Counted from the first letter of the stretch, positions 34,095-42,408 are shown. The stretch: 64,000 bases of DNA from Elusimicrobia bacterium RIFCSPLOWO2_02_FULL_39_32 (GCA_001800135.1 MGUU01000013.1:1-64000), one strand, 5' to 3'. Numbers and translations: made by a program. Notes: generated by a model not told the origin, from the sequence alone.

Positions 34095-36839
34095 ATGATT
34101 TTAGAACGGAAAATATTAGGTCTTTCCAAATATGAATGGCAGCGTTCAGCCCCGCTCATTCTTTATTTTTTCTTTACCACAGTAGGGTTTACGTTAGGAA
34201 AATCCGTAAGAGACTCTCTATTTTTACTCCATCCTGCCCTAGGCCCTAAACTTCTCCCTTACACCTACCTTTGGAATTCTCTTTTTGGACTAGTTCCCGC
34301 GGTTTTATTAAGTTACTTAAGTTCCCGTTTAAGTTTAAGACTTATAACAAAAGTTTCCTATTTAGGATTTCTCTTGGTTGCGCTCCTCTGCAGGTTTCTG
34401 GCCATTGGTGGAAAAGCATGGGAGATTATCACTCTTTATCTTTTGCTGCAGGCTTTATTAAACATTACTCTTGTCCAATCCTGGACCCTTGCTTCAGAAC
34501 TCTTTGATACCCGTGAATCTAAACGAGTTTTTCCCCTGCTTTCTGCCGGCGCCACATTGGGTTCTATTGCCGGAGGCTTTAGCTGCAAAGGATTTATTCA
34601 TCTTTTTAATAACATAGAAATTTTTTCCGTTTGGATTTTCTTTTCCATCATTGCCGGACTTCTTCTTTATCAAAAGATTATCCCGTCTCTGCCAGTGATG
34701 AGCTCAAAAAAAATTAGAGGATCCTCTAAAAAATTTCAATTAAAAGAAGATCTTAAGGAAACCATTAAAAGACCTCTGCCAAAAACTCTATTAATTTATC
34801 TTTTGTTCTTAGGACCCGTATTTAGTGTGATCAATTACCAATTTAGCGTGGCATCCACACTGCGCTATAGTGAAGGCGGTCAACTAACTTCCTTTTTTGG
34901 CTTTTTTAATGGCATGATTGGCCTGATCTCCATTATTTTTCAATTTTTACTTACCCCTGTTCTCTTGCGTCATTTTGGAGTCAGTAGAACCATTATTATT
35001 CATCCTGCATTCTTAATTTTTTCCACCTTTGTCATGACAATCTCTTTTGGTTTTTATCCTTCCTGCCTTGCCAATGGAGGAAACCTGGTGCTTTTAAACG
35101 CCATTCACGATTCTACCTTTGGATTACTTCTAAATGCCCTACCTCCTTTAACTCGCTCTAAGGCGCGCAATTGGGCTGTGAACATGATTCGTCCCATAAC
35201 TAGCGGATTAGCTTTCCTTATTCTTACCATCTTTATTCCCCTGCTAAATAACCAAGCATTAGCAGGCATATTAATCATACCTTCTTTTATCGGTTTAGTT
35301 ATTGCCCTAAAAATTAAAAATCTATATGTAACGACTCTGTTGGATACCTTAATGGAAGGCTCTAGAGACGATTTAGAAACTCTGGATGCTTTAAAAACCA
35401 AAGAAAGTTTAGAAGCGATGCGCATTGCGATTAATAGCGAGGACAAAGCCAGAGCCTCTAGCGCTATCATGATTGCCGCGGAATTAAAGTTAATCTCTCT
35501 TTTACCTGAAATCCGCAAATCTCTCAGTTCTAACTCTGCTTTAGTGCTGGCAAGTTCTCTGGAAGCTCTTGGGCTTTTAGGAAACAAAACAGATATTCCT
35601 TCCATATTAATTCTAGCAAAAGATCCAGACCCATCTGTTAGAAAAGCAGCTATTGAAAGCGCTGGCCTCTTAAAATCAGAATTCCAAAATTTCTTACCCT
35701 TCTTGAATGACCCAGATCAGGAGGTAAAAAAAGCAACTATCATATCTCTCCTTAAGACTAGCGATAAAGATGGGATACAAATTGCATATAAGACTCTGGA
35801 TAAGATGATCTTATCAGAAGAACCAAAAGTGCGAGCCATGGCTGCAAAAATTTTAGGAGAAACTCGTTTAGCGGATTTTACGCCATCGCTCCTCTGGCTG
35901 CTCAATGATTCAGATTTAATTGTAAAACGCAGAGCATGCAGGGCTCTGGGAAAAATTGGCAAACCTGTAGGTTCCGGAAAATTAGTGCAGCTCTTAGCGG
36001 ATCCTTATTTAGAGCAAAACGCTCGCTATAATTTAGTATATGGAATAGGAGAAAAAGCCATTCCAGCTTTAACAGACGGTTTAGAAAGCAGCACAAAGGA
36101 GATTCGAAGAGGTTCTGCAAAAACTTTAGCTAAAATCGCCAATAAAGAATGTGAACAAATTTTTATACGTTTGCTGGATGACGATGATCCTCATATTTTA
36201 GATGCTTGTTTAGAAGGACTGGCTGCTTATCGCTCTAAAATTGCAAACAAAGAAAACAATGATAAGAAAGAAGAATGGTCCCCATTTAGTGAAGATGTTA
36301 AAAAACAACTTGAGAAAATTGCGATTCTCCAAACAAAAAATTCATATCGCAGCCATAAAGGCGCTGCGCTGCTCCAAAACCGTTTTCATGGGATCGTTGG
36401 AAAATTTTTAGTAGAAATAGTTAAAGAAGATGGGTTTTCCTCCTTAAAAAGAGCTGTCTTATCCTTAAGCCTTTTAACCCGTCCAGAAACTGCTTTAGAA
36501 ATTTGGAACCATTTAGAAAAAGCAAAAAATAAAGAGTTATCTCTTGCCTTAGAAGCCTTTGAAAATTTAGGAGCGCATGAGCTGATTCAGCCTCTTCTTC
36601 CCTTTTTTGATCCACAAGAAAAAGATCAATTTGAAAAATGGGCACTAGAAATCCTTAAAAAAGAACGGATTGACATCCATTATTTTCTGGAATACCTATC
36701 CACTCACCCCTCTGGCGTTGTCCGGGCAGCATGCGCCTTTGCTCTACTAAAGGATGCTCCTGAGGAAAGTTCCTTATTAAAATCATTCAAAAAGGACAAA
36801 AATCCAATGGTACTTGAAGTTCTCGCAACAGCTCAATAA
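34095..36839 (+). CDS. NTT-type carrier fused to HEAT repeats
   Basis: 914 residues. Residues ~1-405 contain about 12 transmembrane helices and look like the ATP/ADP translocase (NTT, TLC) superfamily (SVRDSLFLLHPALGPKLLPYTYLWNS; LLQALLNITLVQSWTLASELFDTRESKRVFPLLSAGATLGS). Residues ~430-900 are a chain of HEAT/PBS-lyase-like repeats (KDPDPSVRKAAIESAGLL, NDPDQEVKKATIISLL, NDSDLIVKRRACRALGKIG). Free-living bacteria carry such fusions without evidence of nucleotide parasitism, so a role as signalling or scaffold protein is as likely as transport. A cyclic-nucleotide-binding protein gene follows, a recurring neighbour of this fusion. Confidence 0.85.
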   Translation: MILERKILGLSKYEWQRSAPLILYFFFTTVGFTLGKSVRDSLFLLHPALGPKLLPYTYLWNSLFGLVPAVLLSYLSSRLSLRLITKVSYLGFLLVALLCRFLAIGGKAWEIITLYLLLQALLNITLVQSWTLASELFDTRESKRVFPLLSAGATLGSIAGGFSCKGFIHLFNNIEIFSVWIFFSIIAGLLLYQKIIPSLPVMSSKKIRGSSKKFQLKEDLKETIKRPLPKTLLIYLLFLGPVFSVINYQFSVASTLRYSEGGQLTSFFGFFNGMIGLISIIFQFLLTPVLLRHFGVSRTIIIHPAFLIFSTFVMTISFGFYPSCLANGGNLVLLNAIHDSTFGLLLNALPPLTRSKARNWAVNMIRPITSGLAFLILTIFIPLLNNQALAGILIIPSFIGLVIALKIKNLYVTTLLDTLMEGSRDDLETLDALKTKESLEAMRIAINSEDKARASSAIMIAAELKLISLLPEIRKSLSSNSALVLASSLEALGLLGNKTDIPSILILAKDPDPSVRKAAIESAGLLKSEFQNFLPFLNDPDQEVKKATIISLLKTSDKDGIQIAYKTLDKMILSEEPKVRAMAAKILGETRLADFTPSLLWLLNDSDLIVKRRACRALGKIGKPVGSGKLVQLLADPYLEQNARYNLVYGIGEKAIPALTDGLESSTKEIRRGSAKTLAKIANKECEQIFIRLLDDDDPHILDACLEGLAAYRSKIANKENNDKKEEWSPFSEDVKKQLEKIAILQTKNSYRSHKGAALLQNRFHGIVGKFLVEIVKEDGFSSLKRAVLSLSLLTRPETALEIWNHLEKAKNKELSLALEAFENLGAHELIQPLLPFFDPQEKDQFEKWALEILKKERIDIHYFLEYLSTHPSGVVRAACAFALLKDAPEESSLLKSFKKDKNPMVLEVLATAQ

Positions 36840-36921
36840 TAAATCAGAATTTTAACTAAGCTTAAATAATCCCAAGAGAGGTTATCTCAAAAGTGAGAGA
36901 ATTAGAAATATTGAAGCGCAA

Positions 36922-36950
36922 TTGAACTGCCAAAAGCAGAGTGTTATAAT
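36922..36950 (+). promoter_or_regulatory. Promoter of the cyclic-nucleotide-binding protein, leaderless
   Basis: TTGAAC (36922-36927), 17 nt spacer, TATAAT (36945-36950) with extended -10 TGt. The ATG at 36959 begins 8 nt after the -10, where transcription should start, and no Shine-Dalgarno is present. Confidence 0.7.
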
Positions 36951-36958
36951 GAAATTTA

Positions 36959-37417
36959 ATGATCACATCCATTGAAAAAATTATTTTTTTAAGACAAGTG
37001 CAATTCTTCCAACATATTCTTAGAGATGAATTAAGTCACATTGCTTCGATCAGTGAAGAAATCCAAATTCAACAAGGCACAACCATTTTTAAGGCAGGGG
37101 ATGAGGGAGATGCTCTTTACCTAATTATGCAAGGAGAGGTTAGGGTGGTGGCGCCGGATGGCCGAACCATTGCAGTGCTTATAGCCCCAGAATGTTTTGG
37201 AGAAATGGCTATTTTAGATGAAGATAAACGTTCTGCCACAATCATTGCAGAGACAAATTGCGCTTTTCTTAAAATTACCAGAGATGATTTTAGAGAATTA
37301 ATCCTAGAACAGCCTGCGATTGCCTTTGAACTATTTCAAGTGCTTACCACAAGGCTGCGTCAGGCAATTGGCCAACCTGTTGTCCCTACCTTAACAGAAT
37401 CCCATGAGCCACGGTAA
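36959..37417 (+). CDS. Cyclic nucleotide-binding domain protein without DNA-binding domain
   Basis: 152 residues covering only a CRP-like beta-barrel effector domain and C-helix. The phosphate-binding cassette is visible as ECFGEMAILDEDKRSATI, close to the FGEmaLl...RSAtv consensus with the cAMP-contacting Glu and Arg. There is no helix-turn-helix, so it is not a transcription factor. It follows the NTT-HEAT gene, and a partner role for that protein is a reasonable inference. It has its own promoter (36922), and translation probably starts without a leader. Confidence 0.88.
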   Translation: MITSIEKIIFLRQVQFFQHILRDELSHIASISEEIQIQQGTTIFKAGDEGDALYLIMQGEVRVVAPDGRTIAVLIAPECFGEMAILDEDKRSATIIAETNCAFLKITRDDFRELILEQPAIAFELFQVLTTRLRQAIGQPVVPTLTESHEPR

Positions 37418-37419
37418 GT

Positions 37420-37449
37420 TTGACAGAATAAAACAAATTTTAGTATATT
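37420..37449 (+). promoter_or_regulatory. Promoter of rplM-rpsI, leaderless arrangement
   Basis: TTGACA (37420-37425), 18 nt spacer, TATATT (37444-37449). The rplM ATG at 37456 is 6 nt after the -10 box, so the transcript would begin at about the start codon. No ribosome binding site precedes it. Confidence 0.6.
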
Positions 37450-37455
37450 TATTAG

Positions 37456-37914
37456 ATGGTTTTACAAACAGTTACAAGTTCAAAAAGCACTTTCTGCAAA
37501 ACAAATCCCCATGCTCGAAGCTGGTATGTAGTGGATGGCAAGGATCAGGTATTGGGCAGACTATCCACATCTATTGCCATGCTGCTCATGGGTAAAAATA
37601 AACCAACCTATACCTCTTCTCAGGATCTGGGAAATTTTGTAATAGTGGTCAATGTGGATAAACTTCGCCTAACAGGGAACAAAGTAGGACAAAAACATTT
37701 TTTTCATCACACACAATATCCTGGCGGAGCGCGGTTAACATCCTATCAAGAATTAATAAAAGAAAAACCAGAGAGAATGCTCTATTTATCAGTAAAAAGA
37801 ATGCTCCCTAAAAACAAAATGTCTTCCAGACAAATATTAAGATTAAAAATGTACAAAGGCTCTACGCATCCTCACGCAGTGCAAAATCCGGTTAAATTGG
37901 AAGTAATCTCATAA
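37456..37914 (+). CDS. rplM: 50S ribosomal protein L13
   Basis: 152 residues. Core L13 features: SWYVVDGKDQVLGRLSTSIAMLLMGKNK, VVVNVDKLRLTGNKVGQKHFFHHTQYPGG, AVKRMLPKN-type SVKRMLPKNKMSSRQILRLKMYKG and the final HPHAVQNP. The N-terminus is about nine residues longer than in E. coli. The gene overlaps rpsI by one base, the universal rplM-rpsI pair. Confidence 0.98.
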   Translation: MVLQTVTSSKSTFCKTNPHARSWYVVDGKDQVLGRLSTSIAMLLMGKNKPTYTSSQDLGNFVIVVNVDKLRLTGNKVGQKHFFHHTQYPGGARLTSYQELIKEKPERMLYLSVKRMLPKNKMSSRQILRLKMYKGSTHPHAVQNPVKLEVIS

Positions 37915-38369
37915 TGGAACCTGAAACAAACATAGAACAACCTAAAGCCGTTATAAAAGGATCGTCATCCAATAAAAAGATGATTTGGGCAACTGGCAGA
38001 AGAAAATCTGCCATAGCTCAAATACAAATGGTTCCTAGCAATAATGGTGGAAAAATAAAAATTAATGGTCAGTCTGTAGAGGGATATTTTAAAGGCAATC
38101 AAAAACAGGCTTTAGTCGCCACCCAATCTTACCAACTGGTTAAAAATGCATCTAATTTTGATTTTAACGTAAAAGTAACTGGCGGAGGCATTACTGGCCA
38201 GTCAGAAGCTATCCGCTACGGCATTGCCCGAGCCTTAGTTCAATTTGACCCAAAAATTAAAATAATTTTAAGAAAAGAAGGTTATCTTACCCGGGATCCA
38301 CGCGCAGTGGAAAGAAAGAAATCTGGTCAGCCAAAAGCAAGAAAAAGATTCCAATACTCCAAACGATAA
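37914..38369 (+). CDS. rpsI: 30S ribosomal protein S9
   Basis: 151 residues. The S9 core starts at about residue 24 (IWATGRRKSAIAQIQM) and ends with the invariant RKKSGQPKARKRFQYSKR tail that reaches the P-site tRNA. The first ~23 residues (MEPETNIEQPKAVIKGSSSNKK) are an extra charged extension not present in short S9 proteins. It is translated directly after L13. Confidence 0.97.
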   Translation: MEPETNIEQPKAVIKGSSSNKKMIWATGRRKSAIAQIQMVPSNNGGKIKINGQSVEGYFKGNQKQALVATQSYQLVKNASNFDFNVKVTGGGITGQSEAIRYGIARALVQFDPKIKIILRKEGYLTRDPRAVERKKSGQPKARKRFQYSKR

Positions 38370-38389
38370 TCAGCAACTACTTGCTGATT
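38368..38389 (+). terminator. Hairpin between rpsI and clpS-like gene
   Basis: AATCAGCA (38368-38375) pairs perfectly with TGCTGATT (38382-38389) across a 6 nt loop. It begins at the rpsI stop codon and is followed by CACTTTT, a weak T-run. A terminator or attenuator ahead of the next gene. Confidence 0.5.
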
Positions 38390-38396
38390 CACTTTT

Positions 38397-38681
38397 ATGC
38401 CTAGTGCTACAGCAATTAAAAAATCCAGCCAACCCATAGATACAACCCACAAAGGATTTCTCTCTAAAACTATTCTTTTTAACTGCAATTGCCATTCCTT
38501 TGATGAAGTAGAAAGGCAACTGCTAAAAGCAATCCATTGCTCGCTTGCCCATGCAAGAGAATTCTCTTGGACAGTTCACACTAAAGGAAGCGCTGTAGTT
38601 TATACTGGACCAAGGGAACGCTGCGAAGCTGTTGCTGGCGTTTTAGAAGATATAGGATTAATCGTAAAGGTAAGCGAATAG
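38397..38681 (+). CDS. ClpS-like N-recognin with altered binding motif
   Basis: 94 residues. From residue 26 on the sequence follows the ClpS fold: ILFNCNCHSFDEVERQLLKAIHCSLAHAREFSWTVHTKGSAVVYTGPRERCEAVAGVLEDIGL. The His in VHTKG (H61) corresponds to the conserved alpha-amino-binding His, but the usual N-D-D motif reads N29-C30-N31. ClpS delivers N-degron substrates to ClpAP/ClpCP. No clpA lies nearby. The changed acidic residue could alter or abolish substrate binding. No clear ribosome binding site precedes the ATG, and the hairpin at 38368 lies just upstream. Confidence 0.75.
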   Translation: MPSATAIKKSSQPIDTTHKGFLSKTILFNCNCHSFDEVERQLLKAIHCSLAHAREFSWTVHTKGSAVVYTGPRERCEAVAGVLEDIGLIVKVSE

Positions 38682-38696
38682 ACTTTTAAAAGGCTC

Positions 38697-39038
38697 TTAA
38701 AGTAAAGAACAATAGATATTCCCTTTTTCTATCTTTAAAGATAACCGTTCCAAGGAGTCTCCAGCGCAAGGTCCTGCCACACAAGTCCCAGTCTTAGGGT
38801 CGTAAAGGGCTCCATGATTTTTACAAAGCAAAAATTTTTTATCCTCACTAAAAAAATCATTGTCCCCCCAATCTAGGGCTAAAGAGATATGAGAACAGCG
38901 ATTTACATATCCAAAAAATTTACCTTTAACATTTATAATAAACCCTTCCAGATTAACTGCGCCTTTTTTAAGAACAATTTTTTTAGACTGAAAAGGTAAA
39001 ATCTCATCTTCTCTGCCAACAAAAATAGGTTTCATCAT
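38697..39038 (-). CDS. Small Rieske [2Fe-2S] protein
   Basis: Cluster motif CSH (in YVNRCSHISL) and CKNHGALYDPKTGTC gives two Cys-His pairs, with the later CVAGPCAGDSLERL stretch typical of short Rieske proteins. The track starts at 39086, inside the perfect palindrome at 39072-39125, so I take the next Met codon (39038, MMKPIFVG) as more likely, giving 113 residues. No signal or anchor. It is downstream of the UrOx_N membrane protein gene on the same strand, and the two may form an electron transfer pair. Confidence 0.8.
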   Translation of the reverse strand: MMKPIFVGREDEILPFQSKKIVLKKGAVNLEGFIINVKGKFFGYVNRCSHISLALDWGDNDFFSEDKKFLLCKNHGALYDPKTGTCVAGPCAGDSLERLSLKIEKGNIYCSLL

Positions 39039-39071
39039 AATTTTAAAGCGATTATTAAGTGACACTAATGG

Positions 39072-39125
39072 AATTCCCCTAATCATTTATGAAAATGCAA
39101 CTTTTCATAAATGATTAGGGGAATT
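39072..39125. repeat. Perfect 24 bp inverted repeat, 6 nt loop
   Basis: Left arm AATTCCCCTAATCATTTATG... (39072-39095) and right arm (39102-39125) are exact reverse complements over 24 bp, with loop TGCAAC. It lies between the UrOx_N gene and the Rieske gene, both on the minus strand. No T-run. Probably a strong transcriptional hairpin. Confidence 0.85.
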
Positions 39126-39164
39126 TATAAACTGCTAGTCAACTAAAAACTTCAAGTATTGGCT

Positions 39165-39863
39165 TTAATACCACCGAATTAAAGGTAAGTGGGTTGAACC
39201 AGCCATAAAAAATAACATGGGGATTGAAAGCCAAGTATTCGCTCTAGAAGCAAGAAATGCTCTTCTGGCTAATTTTGTCTTATCCACTCCTTCTTGAACC
39301 TGCACCAAACCTAATAATCTTTTCTGCGCAGGCCAAATAATGCCCCAAACATTTAAAAGCATAATAACCCCGAGTCCGCCCCCAATCCCAATCGCATAAG
39401 CAGGATTAGTTATTACGCCTTGACGGCGATAAAGAAAAAATAATACAACTGCCATTACAATAACGATAACTGAAATAATTGCAGCTAAAATCCTTCCATT
39501 ATTTAATATCCCTTCAGGCCGTATTAGATTGTAAATAATTGCGTAAGTAACCCCTATGACAAGAATCCATGTCATTAAAGGAGTCCATGCTCCGGAGTCT
39601 GGCTCACCATGCAAGATACTAACATAATAAAGAAAACCAGAAACCACTGTTACCACCGCTCCCCATCGAAAGAACCAAAGAGTAGGAAGAATAAGTTTTG
39701 GATTTACTTTAGGTTTTACATCCGCTTCTAAAGTTTTTTGAAAATTCACATTGACCAGATTAAACCAATACAAAAACCCAATCCAGGTAATGCCGGCTAA
39801 AAAATGTGTAACGCGCAGAACAAACTCAAACACTACTTTTGGCGTTAAAATTGAAAAATCCAT
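39165..39863 (-). CDS. UrOx_N/PuuD-like polytopic membrane protein
   Basis: 232 residues, about six transmembrane helices. It matches the 'urate oxidase N-terminal' (PuuD) membrane domain: THFLAGITWIGFLYWFNLVNV near the start, FFRWGAVVTVVSGFLYY, NVWGIIWPAQKRLLGL and the final AGSTHLPLI. The C-terminal cytochrome c domain of PuuD is absent. Conserved His residues (VTHF, STHL) suggest haem or electron transfer. In non-purine contexts these proteins are of unknown role. It has AAGGAGGG upstream. It is followed by a Rieske gene on the same strand. Confidence 0.78.
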   Translation of the reverse strand: MDFSILTPKVVFEFVLRVTHFLAGITWIGFLYWFNLVNVNFQKTLEADVKPKVNPKLILPTLWFFRWGAVVTVVSGFLYYVSILHGEPDSGAWTPLMTWILVIGVTYAIIYNLIRPEGILNNGRILAAIISVIVIVMAVVLFFLYRRQGVITNPAYAIGIGGGLGVIMLLNVWGIIWPAQKRLLGLVQVQEGVDKTKLARRAFLASRANTWLSIPMLFFMAGSTHLPLIRWY

Positions 39864-39915
39864 AAACCCTCCTTAAAATCTAAAATTAAAACTATTTAAG
39901 AATATTATAAATATC

Positions 39916-40734
39916 CTACTTTTTTGTCAACTTAAGTATGGGTCTAAAAGCAGTTACAATCTGTGAATGCACTTTTCCATTAGAGGCAAGGATTTGAAAA
40001 GGTGAATCTAAGATAGCGTTCAGACCTTTGAAATCAGAAATCTTTCCGCCTGCTTCCTCCACAATTAAAATACCGGCAGCCACATCCCAGGGCTTAAGAT
40101 TAAATTCCCAGAACGCGTCAAAACGTCCGCAAGCCACATAAGCCAAATCAATTGCGGCAGCGCCCAGCCTGCGCACCCCTTGACAGCGAACCATCATCCC
40201 TTTAAAAAATTTAAGATAGAATTCAGCTTTTTCTAACCTATCATAAGGGAACCCTGTAACCATTAAACTTTCTTGAAGCTTCGTTGTTTTAGAAATTTGA
40301 ATGCGTTTTCCATTTAAAAAAGCGCCTTTTCCCTTTTCAGCAAAAAATAATTCGTTTTGTAAAGGATTGTAAATTCCGCCAAGCATAAGTTCCCCATTAA
40401 ACTCTAAAGCAATGGAAACGCAACACAAAGGAATTTGGTGGGCGTAATTTGTGGTGCCATCCAAAGGATCAATAATCCAACGAAATTTGGAGGGGGATTC
40501 ATAAGGATTAGACTCTTCCGTTAAAATCCTATGGTCAGGGAATTTCTCCTTAATAATGGAAACTATTTTTCTCTCGCTCGCTATGTCAATATCTGTCACT
40601 AAATTTACAGGACCTTTTTTACTGACTTTTAAAACTGTGCCAAAACCTTGGCGCAGAATTTTTCCGCTTTCCTTTAAACACAAAAACAAAACCTCTCGCA
40701 GCAATTTTTTATTGACTAATGGATGAATGTTCAT
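39916..40734 (-). CDS. Inositol monophosphatase family protein
   Basis: 272 residues. Metal-binding motifs are complete: LTEES (Glu), WIIDPLDGTTNYAH and PWDVAAGILIVEEAGG. This is the SuhB/IMPase family, which dephosphorylates inositol-1-phosphate or related sugar phosphates; exact substrate cannot be set from sequence. Its start overlaps the end of hemD by 26 nt, placing it in the rsmA-hemD run. Confidence 0.92.
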   Translation of the reverse strand: MNIHPLVNKKLLREVLFLCLKESGKILRQGFGTVLKVSKKGPVNLVTDIDIASERKIVSIIKEKFPDHRILTEESNPYESPSKFRWIIDPLDGTTNYAHQIPLCCVSIALEFNGELMLGGIYNPLQNELFFAEKGKGAFLNGKRIQISKTTKLQESLMVTGFPYDRLEKAEFYLKFFKGMMVRCQGVRRLGAAAIDLAYVACGRFDAFWEFNLKPWDVAAGILIVEEAGGKISDFKGLNAILDSPFQILASNGKVHSQIVTAFRPILKLTKK

Positions 40735-41518
40735 TTTTATAAAATTTTACAATGGCTCTGGCTAAATGTTTTGTGGTTGGTTTTTCAGCAATAATTTTTG
40801 GTTCCCAACCAACCTCTTTTAAAGTTTCCGTGGTAACGGGCCCAATGGAAGCTGAAAAAATATTTTTATTGCCTAATATTTTATTTTTTTGCTGCCTATT
40901 TAAAAGAGAGAAAAAATTCTTTACTGTGGAAGAAGAAGTAAAAGTTATGCAATCAATCATATTCTTTCCTAGCCATTTAAGCAACTCCGAAAAATTCGAT
41001 CTATCTAGTATCGTTCTATAGGCTTCCACCACATCCACAAACGCTCCTTTTTTTTTCAACTCTTTAGGTAAAATATCTCTGGCGCTTTGCGCTCGAGGGA
41101 TAAGGATTCTCTTATCTTTTACTTCAGGCAATGCTTCTAAAATAGACTCGGCCACATAGTCCTTTGAGACCAGCGTCACTGGAAATCCAAAGGAAATCAT
41201 CTTTTCTTTTGTCAGAGGTCCAATAGCGCAAGTCTTTAAGGAATTTGGACAAATAAAATCTTTATAAATTTTATTAGTCCTTTCCATAAACTTTTCTACC
41301 CCGTTCACACTTGTAAAAATAAGCCAATCATAAATAGGCAATGTTTTAATCGCTTTGTCTAAAGGCTTAAAATCTAATGGAGGCAAAATTTTAATAGTTG
41401 GACACAAAAGCACATTTGCTCCATGGGACTTAAGAATTTTTGCAAAATCCGAAGCCTGATGTTTGGCGCGAGTCACTACAATATTTTTCCCAAAAAGCGT
41501 TTTATTTTGAATTTTCAT
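40709..41518 (-). CDS. hemD: Uroporphyrinogen-III synthase
   Basis: 269 residues with the loose HemD pattern: VVTRAKHQASDFAKILKSHGANVLLCPTIKI, IYDWLIFTSVNGVEKFM, AIGPLTKEKMISFG, VDVVEAYRT, DCITFTSSSTVKNFFSLL and ASIGPVTTETLKEVGWEPKIIAEKPTTKHLARAI. It cyclises hydroxymethylbilane with ring D inversion, for haem, sirohaem or cobalamin. No other hem genes are in the window, so it is separated from the rest of its pathway. It overlaps rsmA by 17 nt. Confidence 0.88.
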   Translation of the reverse strand: MKIQNKTLFGKNIVVTRAKHQASDFAKILKSHGANVLLCPTIKILPPLDFKPLDKAIKTLPIYDWLIFTSVNGVEKFMERTNKIYKDFICPNSLKTCAIGPLTKEKMISFGFPVTLVSKDYVAESILEALPEVKDKRILIPRAQSARDILPKELKKKGAFVDVVEAYRTILDRSNFSELLKWLGKNMIDCITFTSSSTVKNFFSLLNRQQKNKILGNKNIFSASIGPVTTETLKEVGWEPKIIAEKPTTKHLARAIVKFYKNEHSSISQ

Positions 41519-42308
41519 AATGAAGTGTTGATTGTAAAATCAGAGACAAATTCTTAAATTCTTCCAAAGACAAAGTTTCAGCCCTGCGTTCATAAAAAAT
41601 TTGAGCTTGAGCCAAAGCAGATTTAAGAATCTCTGAAGAACAGTTGAGAGAAAATATTAATGAGTTCAGGATTGTTTTTCTTCTGTGCATAAAAGCAGCG
41701 CGCACCACTTTAAAAAAATGTTCCTCATCTTTTTTTTCGAGCAAAGGATGTTTTAAAGGAAAAAAACGTAGCATGCTAGATTCCACCTGAGGCACGGGCT
41801 TAAAACAGTTTTTTGAAACGCTAAAGAGTTTCTCTGCATGGGCTTTAGTCTGCACGCTAATGGAAAGAATACCATATTTTTTTGATCCGCTCTGAGAGAG
41901 TATGCGTTCTCCTACTTCTTTCTGCACCATCACCACGAGAGCGGTCCAATGATCCCATGCTAAAATTTTCTGCAAAATTGGGGAAACAACGGCATAGGGA
42001 AGATTTCCTATAATTTTAACTTTTGACTGATTGGAAACTATTTTATTCCAGGGAAGTTCTAAGAAATCCCCTTGTAAAAGAGTAAAATTTTTATATGATT
42101 TTAATTCGTGCTGTAAAAAACAATATAAGTTTGGATCTATTTCTACAGCAATCACCTCTTTTGCTTGTTCCAATAAAAGCCGAGTTAAAATTCCTTTGCC
42201 CGGACCAATCTCCAAAACAAGTTCATTTTTTGTAAGTCCAAGGCTCTCAACGCACTGTACTGCTACAGCTCTATCCTTTAAAAAATTTTGACTTAATTTA
42301 ACTCTCAT
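41502..42308 (-). CDS. rsmA: 16S rRNA dimethyladenosine transferase RsmA (KsgA)
   Basis: 268 residues. SAM motif I LEIGPGKGILTRLL, acidic VEIDPN, GDFLEL and motif IV NLPYAVVSPIL are clear, and the start LSQNFLKD is typical. It dimethylates two adjacent adenines near the 3' end of 16S rRNA. First gene of the rsmA-hemD-imp run. A copy of the dispersed repeat (42334) lies just upstream. Confidence 0.97.
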   Translation of the reverse strand: MRVKLSQNFLKDRAVAVQCVESLGLTKNELVLEIGPGKGILTRLLLEQAKEVIAVEIDPNLYCFLQHELKSYKNFTLLQGDFLELPWNKIVSNQSKVKIIGNLPYAVVSPILQKILAWDHWTALVVMVQKEVGERILSQSGSKKYGILSISVQTKAHAEKLFSVSKNCFKPVPQVESSMLRFFPLKHPLLEKKDEEHFFKVVRAAFMHRRKTILNSLIFSLNCSSEILKSALAQAQIFYERRAETLSLEEFKNLSLILQSTLHYENSK

Positions 42309-42333
42309 TTTTTTAATCTAAACTAAAGATTGC

Positions 42334-42376
42334 TTAAACCGAGATTATGCATTGGAAAATGGAATATTCAGGTTAA
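42334..42376. repeat. Dispersed ~45 bp intergenic repeat, full copy
   Basis: TTAAACCGAGATTATGCATT, then GGAAAATGGAATATTCAGGTTAAA. The ends TTAAACC and GGTTAAA are inverted relative to each other. It aligns with 62654-62698 over its whole length. Confidence 0.65.
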
Positions 42377-42408
42377 AAAATAAAAACTAATAGAAAAAAA
42401 TAGTAGGG

